Shown here: one piece after another, positions 33,712-45,990 of the stretch
Layout of the letters: each line of letters opens with the position of its first letter
Position numbering within the stretch: the first letter of the stretch is position 1
Assembly (NCBI GenBank): GCA_942159475.1
Contig: OW804094.1
Coordinates: forward strand, 24,660,366-24,724,365
Origin: Sthenelais limicola
Lineage: Eukaryota; Annelida; Polychaeta; Phyllodocida; Sigalionidae
Direction: 5' to 3'
Length of the DNA: 64,000 nucleotides
Notes under the pieces: generated by a model
The model's database searches: none
Told to the model about the DNA's origin: nothing
What the model saw: the letters and a program-made list of their open reading frames with translations, nothing else
Program-made: the position numbers and the translations under genes

Positions 33712-35858
33712 ATGATTTGCAAAATTGTGAGCGCAGCTTTGACTGAGAGCGCAGCTTTGACTGAGAGCGCAGCTTTGACTGAGAGTGCAGCTTTAACTCA
33801 GAAAGCAGCTTTAACTGAGAGCGCAGCTTTAACTGAGAGCACAGCTTTGACTGAGAATGCAGTTGTAACTGAGAGTGCAGCTGTAACTGAGAGTGCAGCT
33901 TTGACTGAGAGCGCAGCTTTGACTGAGAGCGCAGCTTTGACTGAGAGCACAGCTTTGACTGAGAGCGCAGCTTTGACTGAGAGCGCAGCTTTGACTGAGA
34001 GTGCAGCTTTAACTGAGAAAGCAGCTTTAACTGAGAGCGCAGCTTTAACTGAGAGCACAGCTTTCACTGAGAATGCAGTTGTAACTGAGAGTGCAGCTTT
34101 AACTGAGAGTGCAACTTTAACTGAGAGCGCAGCTTTGACTGAGAGTGCAGCTTTAACTGAGAGCGCAGCTTTGACTGAGAAGGCAGCTTTGACTGAGAGT
34201 GCAGCTTTAACTGAGAGCGCAGCTTTAACTGAGAGCGCAGCTTTGACTGAGAGCGCAGCTTTAACTGAGAGTGCAGCTTTGACTGAGAGCGCAGCTTTAA
34301 CTGAGAGCGCAGCTTTAACTGAGAATGCAGCTTTGACTGAGAGTGCAGCTTTAACTGACAGTGCATGTTTAACTGAGAATGCAGTTGTAACTGAAAGCGC
34401 AGCTTTGACTGAGAATGCAGCTTTGACTGAGAGTGCAGCTTTAACTGACAGTGCAGCTTTGACTGAGAATGCAGCTTTGACTGAGAGTGCAGCTTTAACT
34501 GAGAGCGCAGCTTTAACTGAGAGCACAGCTTTCACTGAGAATGCAGTTGTAACTGTGAATGCAGCTTTGACTGAGAGTGCAACTTTAACTGAGAGCGCAG
34601 CTTTAACTGAGAGTGCAGCTTTAACTGAGAGTGCAGCTTTAACTGGGAATGCAGCTTTAACTGTGAATGCAGCTTTAACTGTGAATGCAGCTTTAACTGA
34701 GAGTGCAACTTTAACTGAGAGCGCAGCTTTAACTGAGAGTGCAGCTTTAACTGAGAGTGCAGCTTTAACTGTGAATGCAGCTTTAACTGTGAATGCAGCT
34801 TTAACTGAGAATGCAGCTTTAACTGTGAATGCAGCTTTAACTGAGAGTGCAGCTTTAACTGAGAGTGCAGCTTTAACTGTGAATGCAGCTTTAACTGTGA
34901 ATGCAGCTTTAACTGAGAATGCATCTTTAACTGAGAATGCAGCTTTAACTGAGAATGCAGCATTAACTGAGAGTGCAGCTTTGACTGAGAGCGCAGCTTT
35001 AACTGAGAGCGCAGCTTTAACTGAGAATGCAGCTTTGACTGAGAGTGCAGCTTTAACTGACAGTGCATGTTTAACTGAGAATGCAGTTGTAACTGAGAGC
35101 GCAGCTTTGACTGAGAATGCAGCTTTGACTGAGAGTGCAGCTTTAACTGACAGTGCAGCTTTAACTGAGAGCGCAGCTTTAACTGAGAGCACAGCTTTCA
35201 CTGAGAATGCAGTTGTAACTGTGAATGCAGCTTTGACTGAGAGTGCAACTTTAACTGAGAGCGCAGCTTTAACTGAGAGTGCAGCTTTAACTGAGAGTGC
35301 AGCTTTAACTGGGAATGCAGCTTTAACTGTGAATGCAGCTTTAACTGTGAATGCAGCTTTAACTGAGAGTGCAACTTTAACTTAGAGCGCAGCTTTAACT
35401 GAGAGTGCAGCTTTAACTGAGAGTGCAGCTTTAACTGTGAATGCAGCTTTAACTGTGAATGCAGCTTTAACTGAGAATGCAGCTTTAACTGTGAATGCAT
35501 CTTTAACTGAGAGTGCAGCTTTAACTGAGAGTGCAGCTTTAACTGTGAATGCAGCTTTAACTGTGAATGCAGCTTTAACTGAGAATGCATCTTTAACTGA
35601 GAATGCAGCTTTAACTGAGAATGCAGCATTAACTGAGAGTGCAGCTTTAACTGAGAGCGCAGCTTTAACTGAGAGTGCAGCTTTAACTGTGAATGCAGCT
35701 TTAACTGTGAATGCAGCTTTAACTGAGAACGCATCTTTAACTGAGAATGCAGCTTCAACTGAGAATGCAGCTTTAACTGAGAGTGCAGCTTTAACTGAGA
35801 GCGCAGCTTTAATGTACATGCATGACTTTCCAGAAGATGCTTGTATGCAGAACTGACG
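33712..35858 (+). repeat. 18-bp minisatellite, about 116 copies, open on both strands
   Basis: The unit is GCAGCTTTAACTGAGAGT with G/A, T/C and GTGAAT variants. Every unit keeps the same reading frame, so the plus strand reads ALTESA-type hexapeptides from an ATG at 33712 for 557 codons to a TAG at 35383-35385, where one unit has GAG changed to TAG. The frame resumes and ends at 35856-35858, after a short unique tail. The minus strand reads SVKAAL- and LKLHSQ-type repeats. A block of about 700 bp (with GCATGTTTAACTGAGAATGC at about 34361 and 35064) is duplicated, showing higher-order structure. I see no signal peptide or flanking exon. I favour a minisatellite; a repeat protein is the alternative. 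Confidence 0.85.
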
Positions 35859-36029
35859 CCACGGGGAACCCTCGCAATGCGACACCAGAATGGGCTCAAT
35901 ATACAAGATGATATAGAATTCAGGTCTGGCCTGCCAGTATTCATTTCCTGAACAATATATTCCTTTGTTGAGTGTAGATCGCAGCATCTGGCCCCTATAG
36001 CCGCCACTGATAGATGCTGATTCCTCTAT

Positions 36030-36264
36030 GGGTCAGATTGTCAGAAAATGTACAATTGGCAGCTCAAAACATTTAGGAAATTCTGCTAAATTTGGCTGAC
36101 AAATGATGAATACTGAATATATCTGAGTATATTTGGTATCACATTGATTTAAAATATTAGTTCTGTTATGTTAAACTGCATTTTGAAGCTTATTTTTGTC
36201 TTAAATATGGATTATTTGAGAGGATTGGTGAAGGTGAATTGTACATATTCTGAATATCTGACCC
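36030..36264 (+). mobile_element. MITE-1 copy
   Basis: It has standard termini and a perfect CTAT duplication. Confidence 0.9.
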
Positions 36265-36353
36265 CTATACTGCTGTGATTAGCATTGGTCCCCTAGCTCT
36301 AGACGCTGGACTACAGACCAGAGGAATAAAGGGCTCTACACCGTCCTTTACAT

Positions 36354-36588
36354 GATTCAGATTTTCACAAAATGCACAATCGGCAGCTCTACAAATTTGG
36401 TAAGTTCTGTTAAATTCGACTAGAAAATGATACATAATGGGTATATCAGAGTATCTTTGGCATTGTGTTGATTAGAAATATCTCTTTTATTGTGTTAACT
36501 TGCATTTTGAACATCACTTTTTACTTAAATTTGGGATGTTTGAGAGGATTGGTGAAGGTAAATTGTATATTTTCTGATAATCTGACCC
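36354..36588 (+). mobile_element. MITE-1 copy, diverged
   Basis: The left end reads GATTCAGATTTTCACAAAAT. The flanks are ACAT and CCAT. Confidence 0.82.
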
Positions 36589-38156
36589 CCATACATTCTA
36601 TAGTAGCGCTACATTTTGTTGGAATGGAAACCTGTCACAATGGTCAATAGAACTTTAGTTCAGTTTCAGTTGAGCCCCTACAACTCTTTTAGTTAAATGC
36701 TTTTGACAATTGCAGTATCTAGTTTCAGAACTACTTAACATGTTCATCTGGGAAGCCTGTATCTGGGAGTCTATATCTAAATTTATTGACTTAATTATTT
36801 AATGAATTGTTATTAAATTAATTTAATAAATATTTGATTTAAATTAAATTAATAATTTTTTCGATCATGAAAAGTATAATGGTAAACTAAACAGGAACTA
36901 AAAGTACAGAAAGCACTACCATAAAATGTTAAACCAAGAGAGTTCTTAACAATTACATTATTACAGGAATTTAAAAATTTTCAGTCTTTGGTCACATGCC
37001 CGTAAGTTTTGCATTACATATCAACAAAGCAACAAAGAATGGTTTACATCTTGATAAAGATATAGCAAGTGCATCCCATTCCCGTAGCGTAGGTGACTAG
37101 TCACTTTATACCTCTATATACGTAAATTGTAACTTAAAAGTCTGATCTAACAGTCTACTGTTTTCGGAAATAAACAATATCCATACATACATACATACAT
37201 ACATACAAAACAAAGCGACATGAAGCGGGTGCAATGGTGGCATGACTCGAAGAATTGGTTCCTCATGAAGTCTTTGGAGCCAGGAGGTTATTACACGCTG
37301 TCCTTCAACTCCAAGACTTCTCATATATACACATCTCCACCGTGACCCGCGGCCTCGTGCTTGCGGCCTTCAACCCTGACACACTCTCATTCATTGCCCA
37401 CCCACCCTCACCTATTTCTCATCATACTTCATTATCAATTTTTTTAGTTTTTATTTAATTCATTTATTAATTTTCAATTTTCATTCGATCAAACATCTTC
37501 TACAACTCATATTTTCTATACTACAAAATTGTATTGCTTATAAATTTTAGAAATTATGAATAAAATCTCAACACTGCCTCCCTCCTTCATTTGTGTTGAG
37601 TTGTTTAATGGGTGCCATAGACCACTTACCCTCCATATCATTTACATCAACAGTATCCTAATAACACATTCACAGAATTAGGCTTTTTGGCAACGTTAGA
37701 GCATTTATAGAAGCCCCAAATGATAAAAGGCTATACAAGATAAAAAGGGAAAGGTAAGAGGAATCAAAACATATGGGACCACTGACAGAAATTAAGGTCA
37801 AAGGTTGACAACTCCAAGATTTAAATTGCTATTATTTATTATCTTTTTAATCATGTTCTAGAATTGTAAAAGCCCAGATGGCAGGAATGAAAAATAAGAA
37901 ATTTGAAAAAAAAACAAAAAAAACCACTACTATTCGAACCAACTCTTGCCTCTGTAACTTTCGAGCAATAACTAATTAGTGAACAAGTTATAGTGGAGTA
38001 GGGAAAGTTGCAGGTTGTTGCCCTCTGTCTTGCACTGATTACGCATCTATCATATTTCTAGATGAGGGAGGGCTGGGGCTATAGAGACCTGGGGAAAGAG
38101 ATAATCTACTCAACACTCTTAGAATACAAGGCTTTCCATGGCTTTCCTTAGCCTCT

Positions 38157-38158
<2 letters not shown>
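36589..38158. other. Intergenic, no recognised gene
   Basis: It contains AT-rich self-complementary sequence near 36780-36860, a short (CATA)n near 37182-37206 and an A-rich patch near 37905-37925. I see no supported coding region. Confidence 0.45.

Positions 38159-38203
<45 letters not shown>
38159..38203. repeat. (AT)n microsatellite, about 45 bp
   Basis: It is an uninterrupted AT dinucleotide repeat. Confidence 0.95.
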
Positions 38204-38206
<3 letters not shown>

Positions 38207-38465
38207 ATCTAGGCAGTGCTATGGTTTCCCCAAGTTTCAGAAGATTAAAGAGAGCAAAAAAAGAGAGCAAAAACGATAGCAGCTCCTCCAATAGACTTCC
38301 TCTTGCAAAACATTTGACCCACCTTTGCAGTAGTATCTATTTACCACTTATGGAACCGAGTTCGGAGCGGGCGGGAATTGTTTGGAGGTGGAGTGTATCA
38401 CTCTGCCGGAAATCAAGTTTCACATTTCCCTCGCCCATGTAGAACGTTCATGAGAGACGTTATAT

Positions 38466-38700
38466 GGGTCAGATTGTCAGAAAATGTACAATTGACCTTC
38501 ACCAATCCCATCAAATAACCCAAATTTGAGACAAAAATCAGGTTCAAAATACAGTTCAATATAACCAGACAGATTTATTGAATGAATACAATACAGAATA
38601 CACTCAGATGTACTCAGTATTTATCACTTTTCACTCTAATTTAGCAGAATTTGAGCGATGTGTAGAACTGTAGATTGTACATTTTCTAAAAATCTGACCC
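38466..38700 (-). mobile_element. MITE-1 copy
   Basis: It has standard termini and a perfect ATAT duplication. It is inserted just inside the left arm of the long inverted-repeat element. Confidence 0.9.
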
Positions 38701-39157
38701 ATATATGATGTTACAAAAGATACAAGTCAGTGGTTATGGTTGATTTGTATGGTCACAAAAACTGTTGTTCCGGACCCACAAGAGTCACTTGAGTCACATA
38801 AAAACGGCGCCTAACACAAAACTTTCCCTCCCATAACGTATAAGGTTTCTCTCACTTTCCCCCAATATTACATGGGCCAAAATAGGCCACATGATGGTTT
38901 GTCCCTGTCCCACCATAGCTCATGGTGGGATCAGTTTAAAGTCTTCCCACAATCCTCCTCTCCACCCACCCAGGCAATCATACGCCAAGAATATCTTGTG
39001 CAGTAGCTGCAATAAAGATTTCAAGAATAGACTAGCAAAAGAACAACTAAAATAAGATTTGGAAATCAAAGCAGTATGGTCACAATAATGTTGGGCAGTC
39101 ACAGAAGGCAAGTTCTGTCAAGGCAGGCAGCTCAGTTCTCTGTGATTGAAATATAAA

Positions 39158-39605
39158 ATCAGTATATGCGCATTCTACAACCAGGAGTTCTACATCTGTG
39201 ATGTCATGTACAACTAGTTCTACATCAAAGGGACTTTTGTATGACATCCTGCCGTGGACACGCTAAAAAAGAACAACGTTTCATCGATATGAACTAATCA
39301 TTTCTTGTGATTCCTCTGGTAATAATCCATACAAATGAACAATGAAAACATATACAGAAAGGGGAGAGTCAGATCTATCAATGTATCATCGCAAATTAGT
39401 ATATATGCGCATTCTACAACTGGGAGTTCCATATCTGTGATGTGATGTAAAACTAGTCCCACATCGATGGGACGTTTTTATGACGTCACGCCCTAGACAC
39501 GCTAAAAACCAATGTTTTATCGAGGATCATTTCTCGTGATTCCTCTGGTAATACAAATGAACAATGAAATCATCTGCAGAAAGGGAAGAGTCAGATCTAC
39601 AAATG
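39158..39605. repeat. Tandem duplication, unit about 240 bp
   Basis: Two copies share TATGCGCATTCTACAAC, GGAGTTC, GTGATGT, GACACGCTAAAAA and TCTCGTGATTCCTCTGGTAAT. A further fragment (CAAGTGAACAATGGAAACAT) lies near 39761. It is interior to the inverted-repeat element. Confidence 0.8.
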
Positions 39606-39949
39606 CGTCATGTTAAATCAATGTGGATTTAAATATTCCTGCATATTCTCTCAATTGTTTACATGCTATTTTTTCAGCCTACTCAACCACAGTCCTAGCC
39701 TACAGAGCTACAAGTAGGCCCTACACCTGTGTTGATTATTGTTTCCCTTGAAAGTATCAACACAAGTGAACAATGGAAACATTTAAAGGAAGAAGAGGGC
39801 ACATATACTAATAAATTCATGGTACTCATTCTACCTGGGCAAGGGAAATGTAAAACTTGTTTTCTGGCAGAGTGATACACCCCACCTCCAAACACGTTCT
39901 ACATTTCCCGCCCGCTCCGAACTCGGTTCCATAAGTGGTAAATAAATGA

Positions 39950-40381
39950 TTCAAAAATGAAATCTTCTGTCCAAGCCAAACCTCCAAGTAGGACTTGATA
40001 AACATGATACTATCCACTTGCATAACAGAACAGGTGAACCAATAGAGAGGTTAGAGAGGGTCAGGGTCTACCATCACCAAACAGCCTTTAGATGGACAAT
40101 ACAGGGTGAGACAGATGTATGGCTATCAATGCTTCAAGAGGAGATCAAATGGATAAAGCGAAGGAGCGATATCACATATTTCCTTTGTACTATAGGTGTC
40201 TAGCAATGGTAATAGAGCAGCACAGCTTTTACACCCGAAGTATTGACCCTCTCTTGTAATTTTCAATCACACTCATGTATTTAATGCACCAAAATCAAAT
40301 TAATCAAATTCATCAAATTAATGTTTAAGTTATAACCCTTATATTCTTTTTTATTTGGAAGTCGTTCTGAAAACACTACAT
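39950..40381. other. Intergenic, no recognised gene
   Basis: I see no supported feature. Confidence 0.4.
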
Positions 40382-40617
40382 GGGTCAGATTTTCAGAAAA
40401 TGTACAATTGGCAGATCAACATATTTTTTTAAATTCTGCTAAATTGGACTGAAAAATCCTCAACACTAGGTGTATATGGGTATATTTGGTATTGCCTTGA
40501 TTCAAATAGTCTATTTGGTTAAGTTGAGCTGTATTTTGAACCTGATTTTTGTCTTACATTTGTGTTATTTGAGACAATTGGTGAAGGTGAATTGTACAGT
40601 TTCTGAAAATCTGACCC
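40382..40617 (+). mobile_element. MITE-1 copy
   Basis: It has standard termini and a perfect ACAT duplication. Confidence 0.9.
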
Positions 40618-41029
40618 ACATGGGTATCTGTTTGCAGGAGTCAGGATTCAGGAGTTAAACTTGTGTAGATATATTTAAGAAAGATTTGCTATAATATTAT
40701 GATTCTGCGGTATGAAAATGAGTGATGAAGAAGGGGGAGTTCTGCATTCCCCCTCTCCTCCATATTTCTTATCAACTTTTAGAAGTTCCAAAACTAATAG
40801 ATCGAAAGGAACCACTCGGTCTCAAGGTAGAACCACTCGGTCTCAAGGCGCAGCTACAAAATGGAAGTGATCAAGCTCAATTTGTATATTTTATTCATAA
40901 TGTGCCGCTCCGCACTACCAGTTGTGTGCCTTGTGCAATGATGTATGGTGGTAAACAGTGTGGTAGCTGGTAGAGGAGAGCACTGGTCCATGTGATACAC
41001 CCATGACTGATCAGCCTTCACCCGCTAAT
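40618..41029. other. Intergenic, no recognised gene
   Basis: It contains only a twofold repeat of AACCACTCGGTCTCAAGG near 40807-40850. Confidence 0.4.
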
Positions 41030-41266
41030 GGGTCAGATTTTCAGCAAATGTGCAATTTGCCTGCAGCAATCCTGTCAAATAACCCACATTTAAGACAAAA
41101 ATGAGCTTTAACCTAACAGAACTGATACTTTAAATCAATGTGATACCAAAAATACTCAGATATAAAAATGAGGAATACCGCGGTATTCCTCATTTTTCAG
41201 CCAAATTTGACAGACTTTACTAAATGTGTGGAGCTGCTAATTGTACATTTTCTGAAAATCTGACCC
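41030..41266 (-). mobile_element. MITE-1 copy containing a perfect palindrome
   Basis: It has standard termini and a perfect TAAT duplication. Part of the body is replaced by an inverted copy of its neighbour, forming the palindrome at 41164-41197. Confidence 0.9.
41164..41197. repeat. Perfect 34-bp palindrome
   Basis: The half-site AAAAATGAGGAATACCG is followed by its exact complement. Other MITE-1 copies have only the right half (GTATTCACCATTTTTCAGCC type). Confidence 0.95.
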
Positions 41267-41508
41267 TAATACATAATAGCAAGGTCGTTCCTATAAGAAC
41301 CTCGGTCTGCATCCCCAGACTATTGATAACTCTGGATAACAATGGACGACCTGTATGAAAAATGTAGCTCCTTCACTTTATAGTTTGAAACTATTTGAAT
41401 GAACGACTGTAATGATAAGTAGAGTTGTGAATGATTAGGCAATATTGACTTCCTTAGCGATATTCAAACTTACTGATATGTGTGATGTGTTAGAGAAAAG
41501 TTTCACTA

Positions 41509-41745
41509 GGGTCAGATTGTCAGAAAATAAACAATTGGCAGCGCTACACATTTAGGCATTTCTGCTAAATTAGGCTGAAAAATGGTGAATACCGGGTATA
41601 TCTGAATATATTTGGTATCGCATTGATTCAAAGTATCAGTTCTGTTATGTTAAACTGCGTTTTGAAGCTCTTTTTGTAATAAATTTGGGTTATTTGAGAG
41701 AATTGGAGAAGGCGAATAATAGTACATTTTCTGAAAATCTGACCC
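41509..41745 (+). mobile_element. MITE-1 copy
   Basis: It has standard termini. The flanks ACTA and AATA are imperfect. Confidence 0.87.
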
Positions 41746-42354
41746 AATAGCAAATTTCCAAAGTGTGTTATTCACATTAACTCTTTGTAGGAATGTTTTA
41801 ATTTTGGGGGTTTTCTACATCACATGTATAACAAATCCTTACTTAAAATTGTACTTCCTTAGCTAATTGCCTTGACCAGGGAGGTATATGTAGAGGGAGC
41901 AGAACCGAGGTTCAATGTGTGGTACCCCCATAGTTAAGAGTAATGCCACTACAGCTTGTGGCGCTAACTACAATAATAGAAATAGACACATAGAAATAGA
42001 CATGTGTGTCTATTGCTATGCTACAGTGAATCAGGTCCACCCACGGCCACTCCCATCCAATAGCCAGTAATTGTATAGCTACTTTTAAGTATGTGATTGT
42101 TATGGAGTTGCTGGGAAAAGGCAATCAAATTTACCTGGGCTACCAATAATGTGTCAGAGATTATGTATGCTGATGGAACTACTTATAATTACATAGCTGT
42201 TGTTTATTGATGTATGATTAAATGGTACTAGTGTCAATAACAGCACTGTAGCGCCACCTGGTATACCATAGTGATAACACAACCCAGACAAGGATCGTCC
42301 TGTGTGATCAGCCTGTGGCTTTCGCTCCCTTGTATATAACTCCCTGCCTTGACT
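41746..42354. other. Intergenic, no recognised gene
   Basis: I see no supported feature. Confidence 0.4.
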
Positions 42355-42627
42355 AAGCAGTACCCTGCTTCAGCTCCAGCTACTTCCCGCTACCTCCCGC
42401 TAGAAAGTAGTCGCCGCTTCAAATCAAACATGTTTGATAGAAGCGGGAGCACTCTACACTTCGAAAACGCTCCAAAAGAAGCGGGAAGTAACATGGCTTT
42501 GTAGCGGGGCCCAATAGCACCCAACCCCGTTACTCTCCACCTACTGCTCCCGCTTCTTTCATCAAAAAGCGGGAGAAGTAGGCAAGGCAATGTGGCTGGG
42601 TAGCGGGCCAGTGGAACCCAGCTTTAA
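42355..42627. mobile_element. Foldback-like element related to the 28-kb hairpin
   Basis: Several inverted CGGGAG/CTCCCGCT blocks lead to a right end reading GCGGGCCAGTGGAACCCAGC followed by TTTAAG. This resembles the inner arm at 28340-28400. The boundaries are approximate. Confidence 0.55.
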
Positions 42628-42746
42628 GTTAAATTCATTACAGTATGCCTTGGTGCTGTATGCATCCACTAACATATGAATAAGATGAATAAAGATAATT
42701 TTAAACCTCGCAAACGTTTATGACCACTTTGCCTCATCATGTATAA

Positions 42747-42981
42747 GGGTGAAATCGCCAGAAAATGTACAATTTATTTTCACCAATCTTCTCAAATAAC
42801 CCAAATTTCAGACGAAAATAAAGTTCAAAATACAGTTTAACCTAACCAAACAGATTGCTAGAAGTAATGCCATGCTAAATATACTCAAATTTACCTAGTA
42901 TTGACCAAATTGCAGCCTAATTTAGCAGAATCTACTTTATGTGTACAGCTGCCATTTGTGCATTTTCAGAAAATCTGACCC
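42747..42981 (-). mobile_element. MITE-1 copy with variant left end
   Basis: The left terminus is GGGTGAAATCGCCAGAAAAT and the right terminus is standard. A perfect ATAA duplication flanks it. Confidence 0.92.
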
Positions 42982-43327
42982 ATAAATAGGTGTAGGCACA
43001 GTGAATATGTACAGCTTGAGGTTGAGCTGCTGATCGATCAGCCTCCCAATAAAAAAGAACCATAGTATAATTCTCTACTTCCAGTATTAACACAAATGTT
43101 GAACTTTGGTCTCCACCTACATAATACATCAGTCAACTTTTAGGCTCTTTGATGTAAAAAGCTTGATACATTAAACCTCACGCTGAAGAGGTGCCAAGGT
43201 CATGTGCTAAAAATAGGTTGAAGCAAGTCTCATGAAAGCTAGGATCTGTTTCATAAGTAATATCAGAGCGTTGCTTGTCAATCCATCATCTATATAATAC
43301 GATCTTACTGTAGGGATGGCAGCATAT
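42982..43327. other. Intergenic, no recognised gene
   Basis: I see no supported feature. Confidence 0.35.
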
Positions 43328-43562
43328 GGGTCTGATTTTCAGAAAATGTACAATTGGCAGCTGTACACATTTAGTAAATTCTGCTAAATAAGGCTGCAGT
43401 TTGGTCAATACTAGGTAAATTCGAGTATATTCGGCATTGCATTGTTTCTAGCAATCTGTTTGGATAGGTTGAACTGTATTTTAAACTTTATTTGCATCTG
43501 TAATTTTGGTTAGTTGAGAAGATTGGCGAAGGTGAATTGTACATTTTCTGAAAACTTGACCC
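43328..43562 (+). mobile_element. MITE-1 copy
   Basis: It has standard termini. The flanks are ATAT and GTAT. Confidence 0.88.
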
Positions 43563-43567
43563 GTATT

Positions 43568-43974
43568 TGATGTGTTTCAGGAAAATGAGTCACAAGTCGC
43601 AAAAATGATATTTTGAGATATCATCGTATCTGAAAAGATTAGATCAAGCAGATTCCAATTTACACAAGTAGGACACTTAATGGGTATTTCTGTGTTTTAA
43701 ATTTGATATTTATATCTTTGAAAAAAGGTTGGCAATATTTCTAGGTGGAATTTTACTATCAAAGTAGCTAAATATCCTATGCAAGTTGACCTTAGAAATA
43801 CAAGGATATGTAATACATGATCTTGAAATTTGGTGGATGTGTCCATGCTACAAACAGCATTAAGCACCCAAAAATGAAAGCATTACCACAAGGCATATTG
43901 TGAATACAACACTTTGACAAACATCAATTTTGTGACTTGTGACTCATTTTTCAATAACACATCCCCTATTAATA
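43568..43974 (+). mobile_element. MITE-2 copy, full length
   Basis: It starts TGATGTGTTTCAGGAAAATG and ends GACTCATTTTTCAATAACAC before ATC. It lies 5 bp from a MITE-1 copy. Confidence 0.85.
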
Positions 43975-44295
43975 CAAAATGTATGTTTAGCTTTCCTTTG
44001 TTGAAAAGATAGTGCCTTAGGTTAGGTGCAGCATAAAGGATCTTAAAGGAATCTCTTTCCTGAGTCGGTACTATATTTAATCAATACCTACTGGTAGCTG
44101 AGACAAACGTTGTATATAGTTGAACAATGAAGTTATATTGAGCTATAATGACTAAACATAATGGCTTATCTTACATAATCTTATCTTACGGTTATCTTAA
44201 AATCAGGCACCAGGTAGGTACCAAAGAGCTGGAACAGCAGTAGTTTAGTGTTTCCTTTTAAGAACATACAAGGATATTATATGGAAAGTCTAATT
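43975..44295. other. Intergenic, no recognised gene
   Basis: I see no supported feature. Confidence 0.35.
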
Positions 44296-44529
44296 GGGTA
44301 AGATTATCAGAAAATGTACAATTCAGCTTCACTAATTCTCTCAAATAAACCGAATTTCAGACGAAAATAAAGTTCAAAATATAGTTCAACCTAACCAAAC
44401 AGATTGCTAGAATCAATGCAATGCTGAATATGCCCGAATTTACCTAGCATTGAACCAATTGCAGCTTAATTTAACAGAATTTACTCAATGTTTCAACTGC
44501 CAATTGTACTTCTTCTGAAAATCTGACCC
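44296..44529 (-). mobile_element. MITE-1 copy
   Basis: It has near-standard termini. The flanks are AATT and AATC. Confidence 0.87.
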
Positions 44530-44748
44530 AATCAATGTGCAGTATTTACTGCTACGTCTGGAATCCAAGGTTATCCTATGGATAGTGTTTAAAGTATATG
44601 AGATTTTCCATTCACCAATATAGCCTGGAGACATTATAGAGCAGTCTAGGGCTCAAGTAGTACCTTGGCTTTAGAAACGCGATTAGTGGAGGGATAAAGG
44701 AGGAAATAAGAGCCACTGGGGGATAAGCTGTTTGCACCTTCATCTTTA

Positions 44749-45990
44749 TGTAAGCACTAGCAGGACTAAAGGGTGGTCTCAACTGGCTACGATATGCTCT
44801 GCGGTAAGCCTTGCAATGGTTTGTGCTGGTTCTGTAGGTGGAGAGGAATGACAAGGTCCTGCCTACATGGATCACTGCCGATGTAGGCAGGACCTCGCCA
44901 CTCCTCACCATCACAGCACCATCGCAAGGCTTACCGCAGAGCTTACCACAGCCAGTGGATACCACCCTTTATAATCTTGATCCACTCATGTGATTATTAG
45001 TACTGTAAAATAAACAATACAGTAAGCACTAACAGGACTTATAGTCTTGATCCACTCATGCGATTATTAGTACTGTAAATAAACAATATACAATACAGTA
45101 AGCACTAGCAGGACTTATAGGCTTGATCCACTCATGCGATTATTAATACAGCTAAATAAACAATATCCAATACAATAAGCACTAACAGGACTTATAGTCT
45201 TGATCCACTGATGCGATTATTAGTACTGTAAAATAAACAATACAGTAAGCACTTACAGGACTTATACTCTTGATCCACTCATGCGATTATTAGTACTGTA
45301 AATAAACAATATACAATACAGTAAGCACTAGCAGGACTTATAGGCTTGATCCACTCATGCGATTATTAATACAGCTAAATAAACAATATCCAATGCAGTA
45401 AGCACTAACAGGACTTATAGTCTTGATCCACTGATGAGATTATTAGTGCTGTAAAATAAACAATACAGTAAGCACTTACAGGACTTATAGTCTTGATCCA
45501 CTCATGTGATTATTAGTACTGTAAAATAAACAATACAGTAAGCACTTACAGGACTTATAGTCTTGATCCACTCATGCGAATATTAGTACTGTAAAATAAA
45601 CAATATCCAATACAGTAAGCATTAACAGGACTTATAGTCTTGATCCACTCATGCGAATATTAGTACTGTAGGATAAACAATGTATCAAATACAGTAAGCA
45701 CTAACAGGACTTATAGTCTTGATCCACTCATGTGATTATTAATACAGCTAAATAAACAATATTCAATACAGTAAGCACTAACAGGACTTATAGTCTAGAT
45801 CCACTCATGTGACTATTAGTGCTGTAGAATAAACAATATCCAATACAGTAAGCACTAACAGGACTCATAGTGCAATTATTAGTGCTGTAATGCATGATTA
45901 TATAAGCCCAAGCAGGACTTATAATCTTGATTCACCCCTGGGATTATTGATACTGTAAAATAAACAATAACAGTAATGCATCTATATATA
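44749..45990. repeat. Tandem array, unit about 70-80 bp, about 13 copies
   Basis: The unit contains GTAAGCACTAACAGGACTTA, then AGTCTTGATCCACTCATG, GATTATTAGTACTGTAAA and ATAAACAATA. Unit length varies because some copies carry extra ATATCCAATA. Units decay toward the right end. A foldback element interrupts the first unit. Confidence 0.92.
44768..44971. mobile_element. Foldback element (F family) inside the array
   Basis: It starts AGGGTGGTCTCAACTGGCTA and ends with the complement, around a core hairpin AGGTCCTGCCTACATGG/CCGATGTAGGCAGGACCT. The array sequence GTAAGCACTAGCAGGACT lies directly left of it and ATAATCTTGATCCACTCATG directly right, so it landed in the first array unit. Confidence 0.85.

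Larger units (their letters stand above)
38338..39945. mobile_element. Long terminal-inverted-repeat element, about 1.6 kb
   Basis: A left arm of about 105 bp (38338-38442, starting TATTTACCACTTATGGAACC) is inverted at 39835-39945, both containing GGAGCGGGCGGGAA, GGAGGTGG and AGAGTGATACA motifs. The interior holds a MITE-1 copy and a tandem duplication but no transposase frame. It is probably a non-autonomous DNA transposon. No target duplication is clear. Confidence 0.75.
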
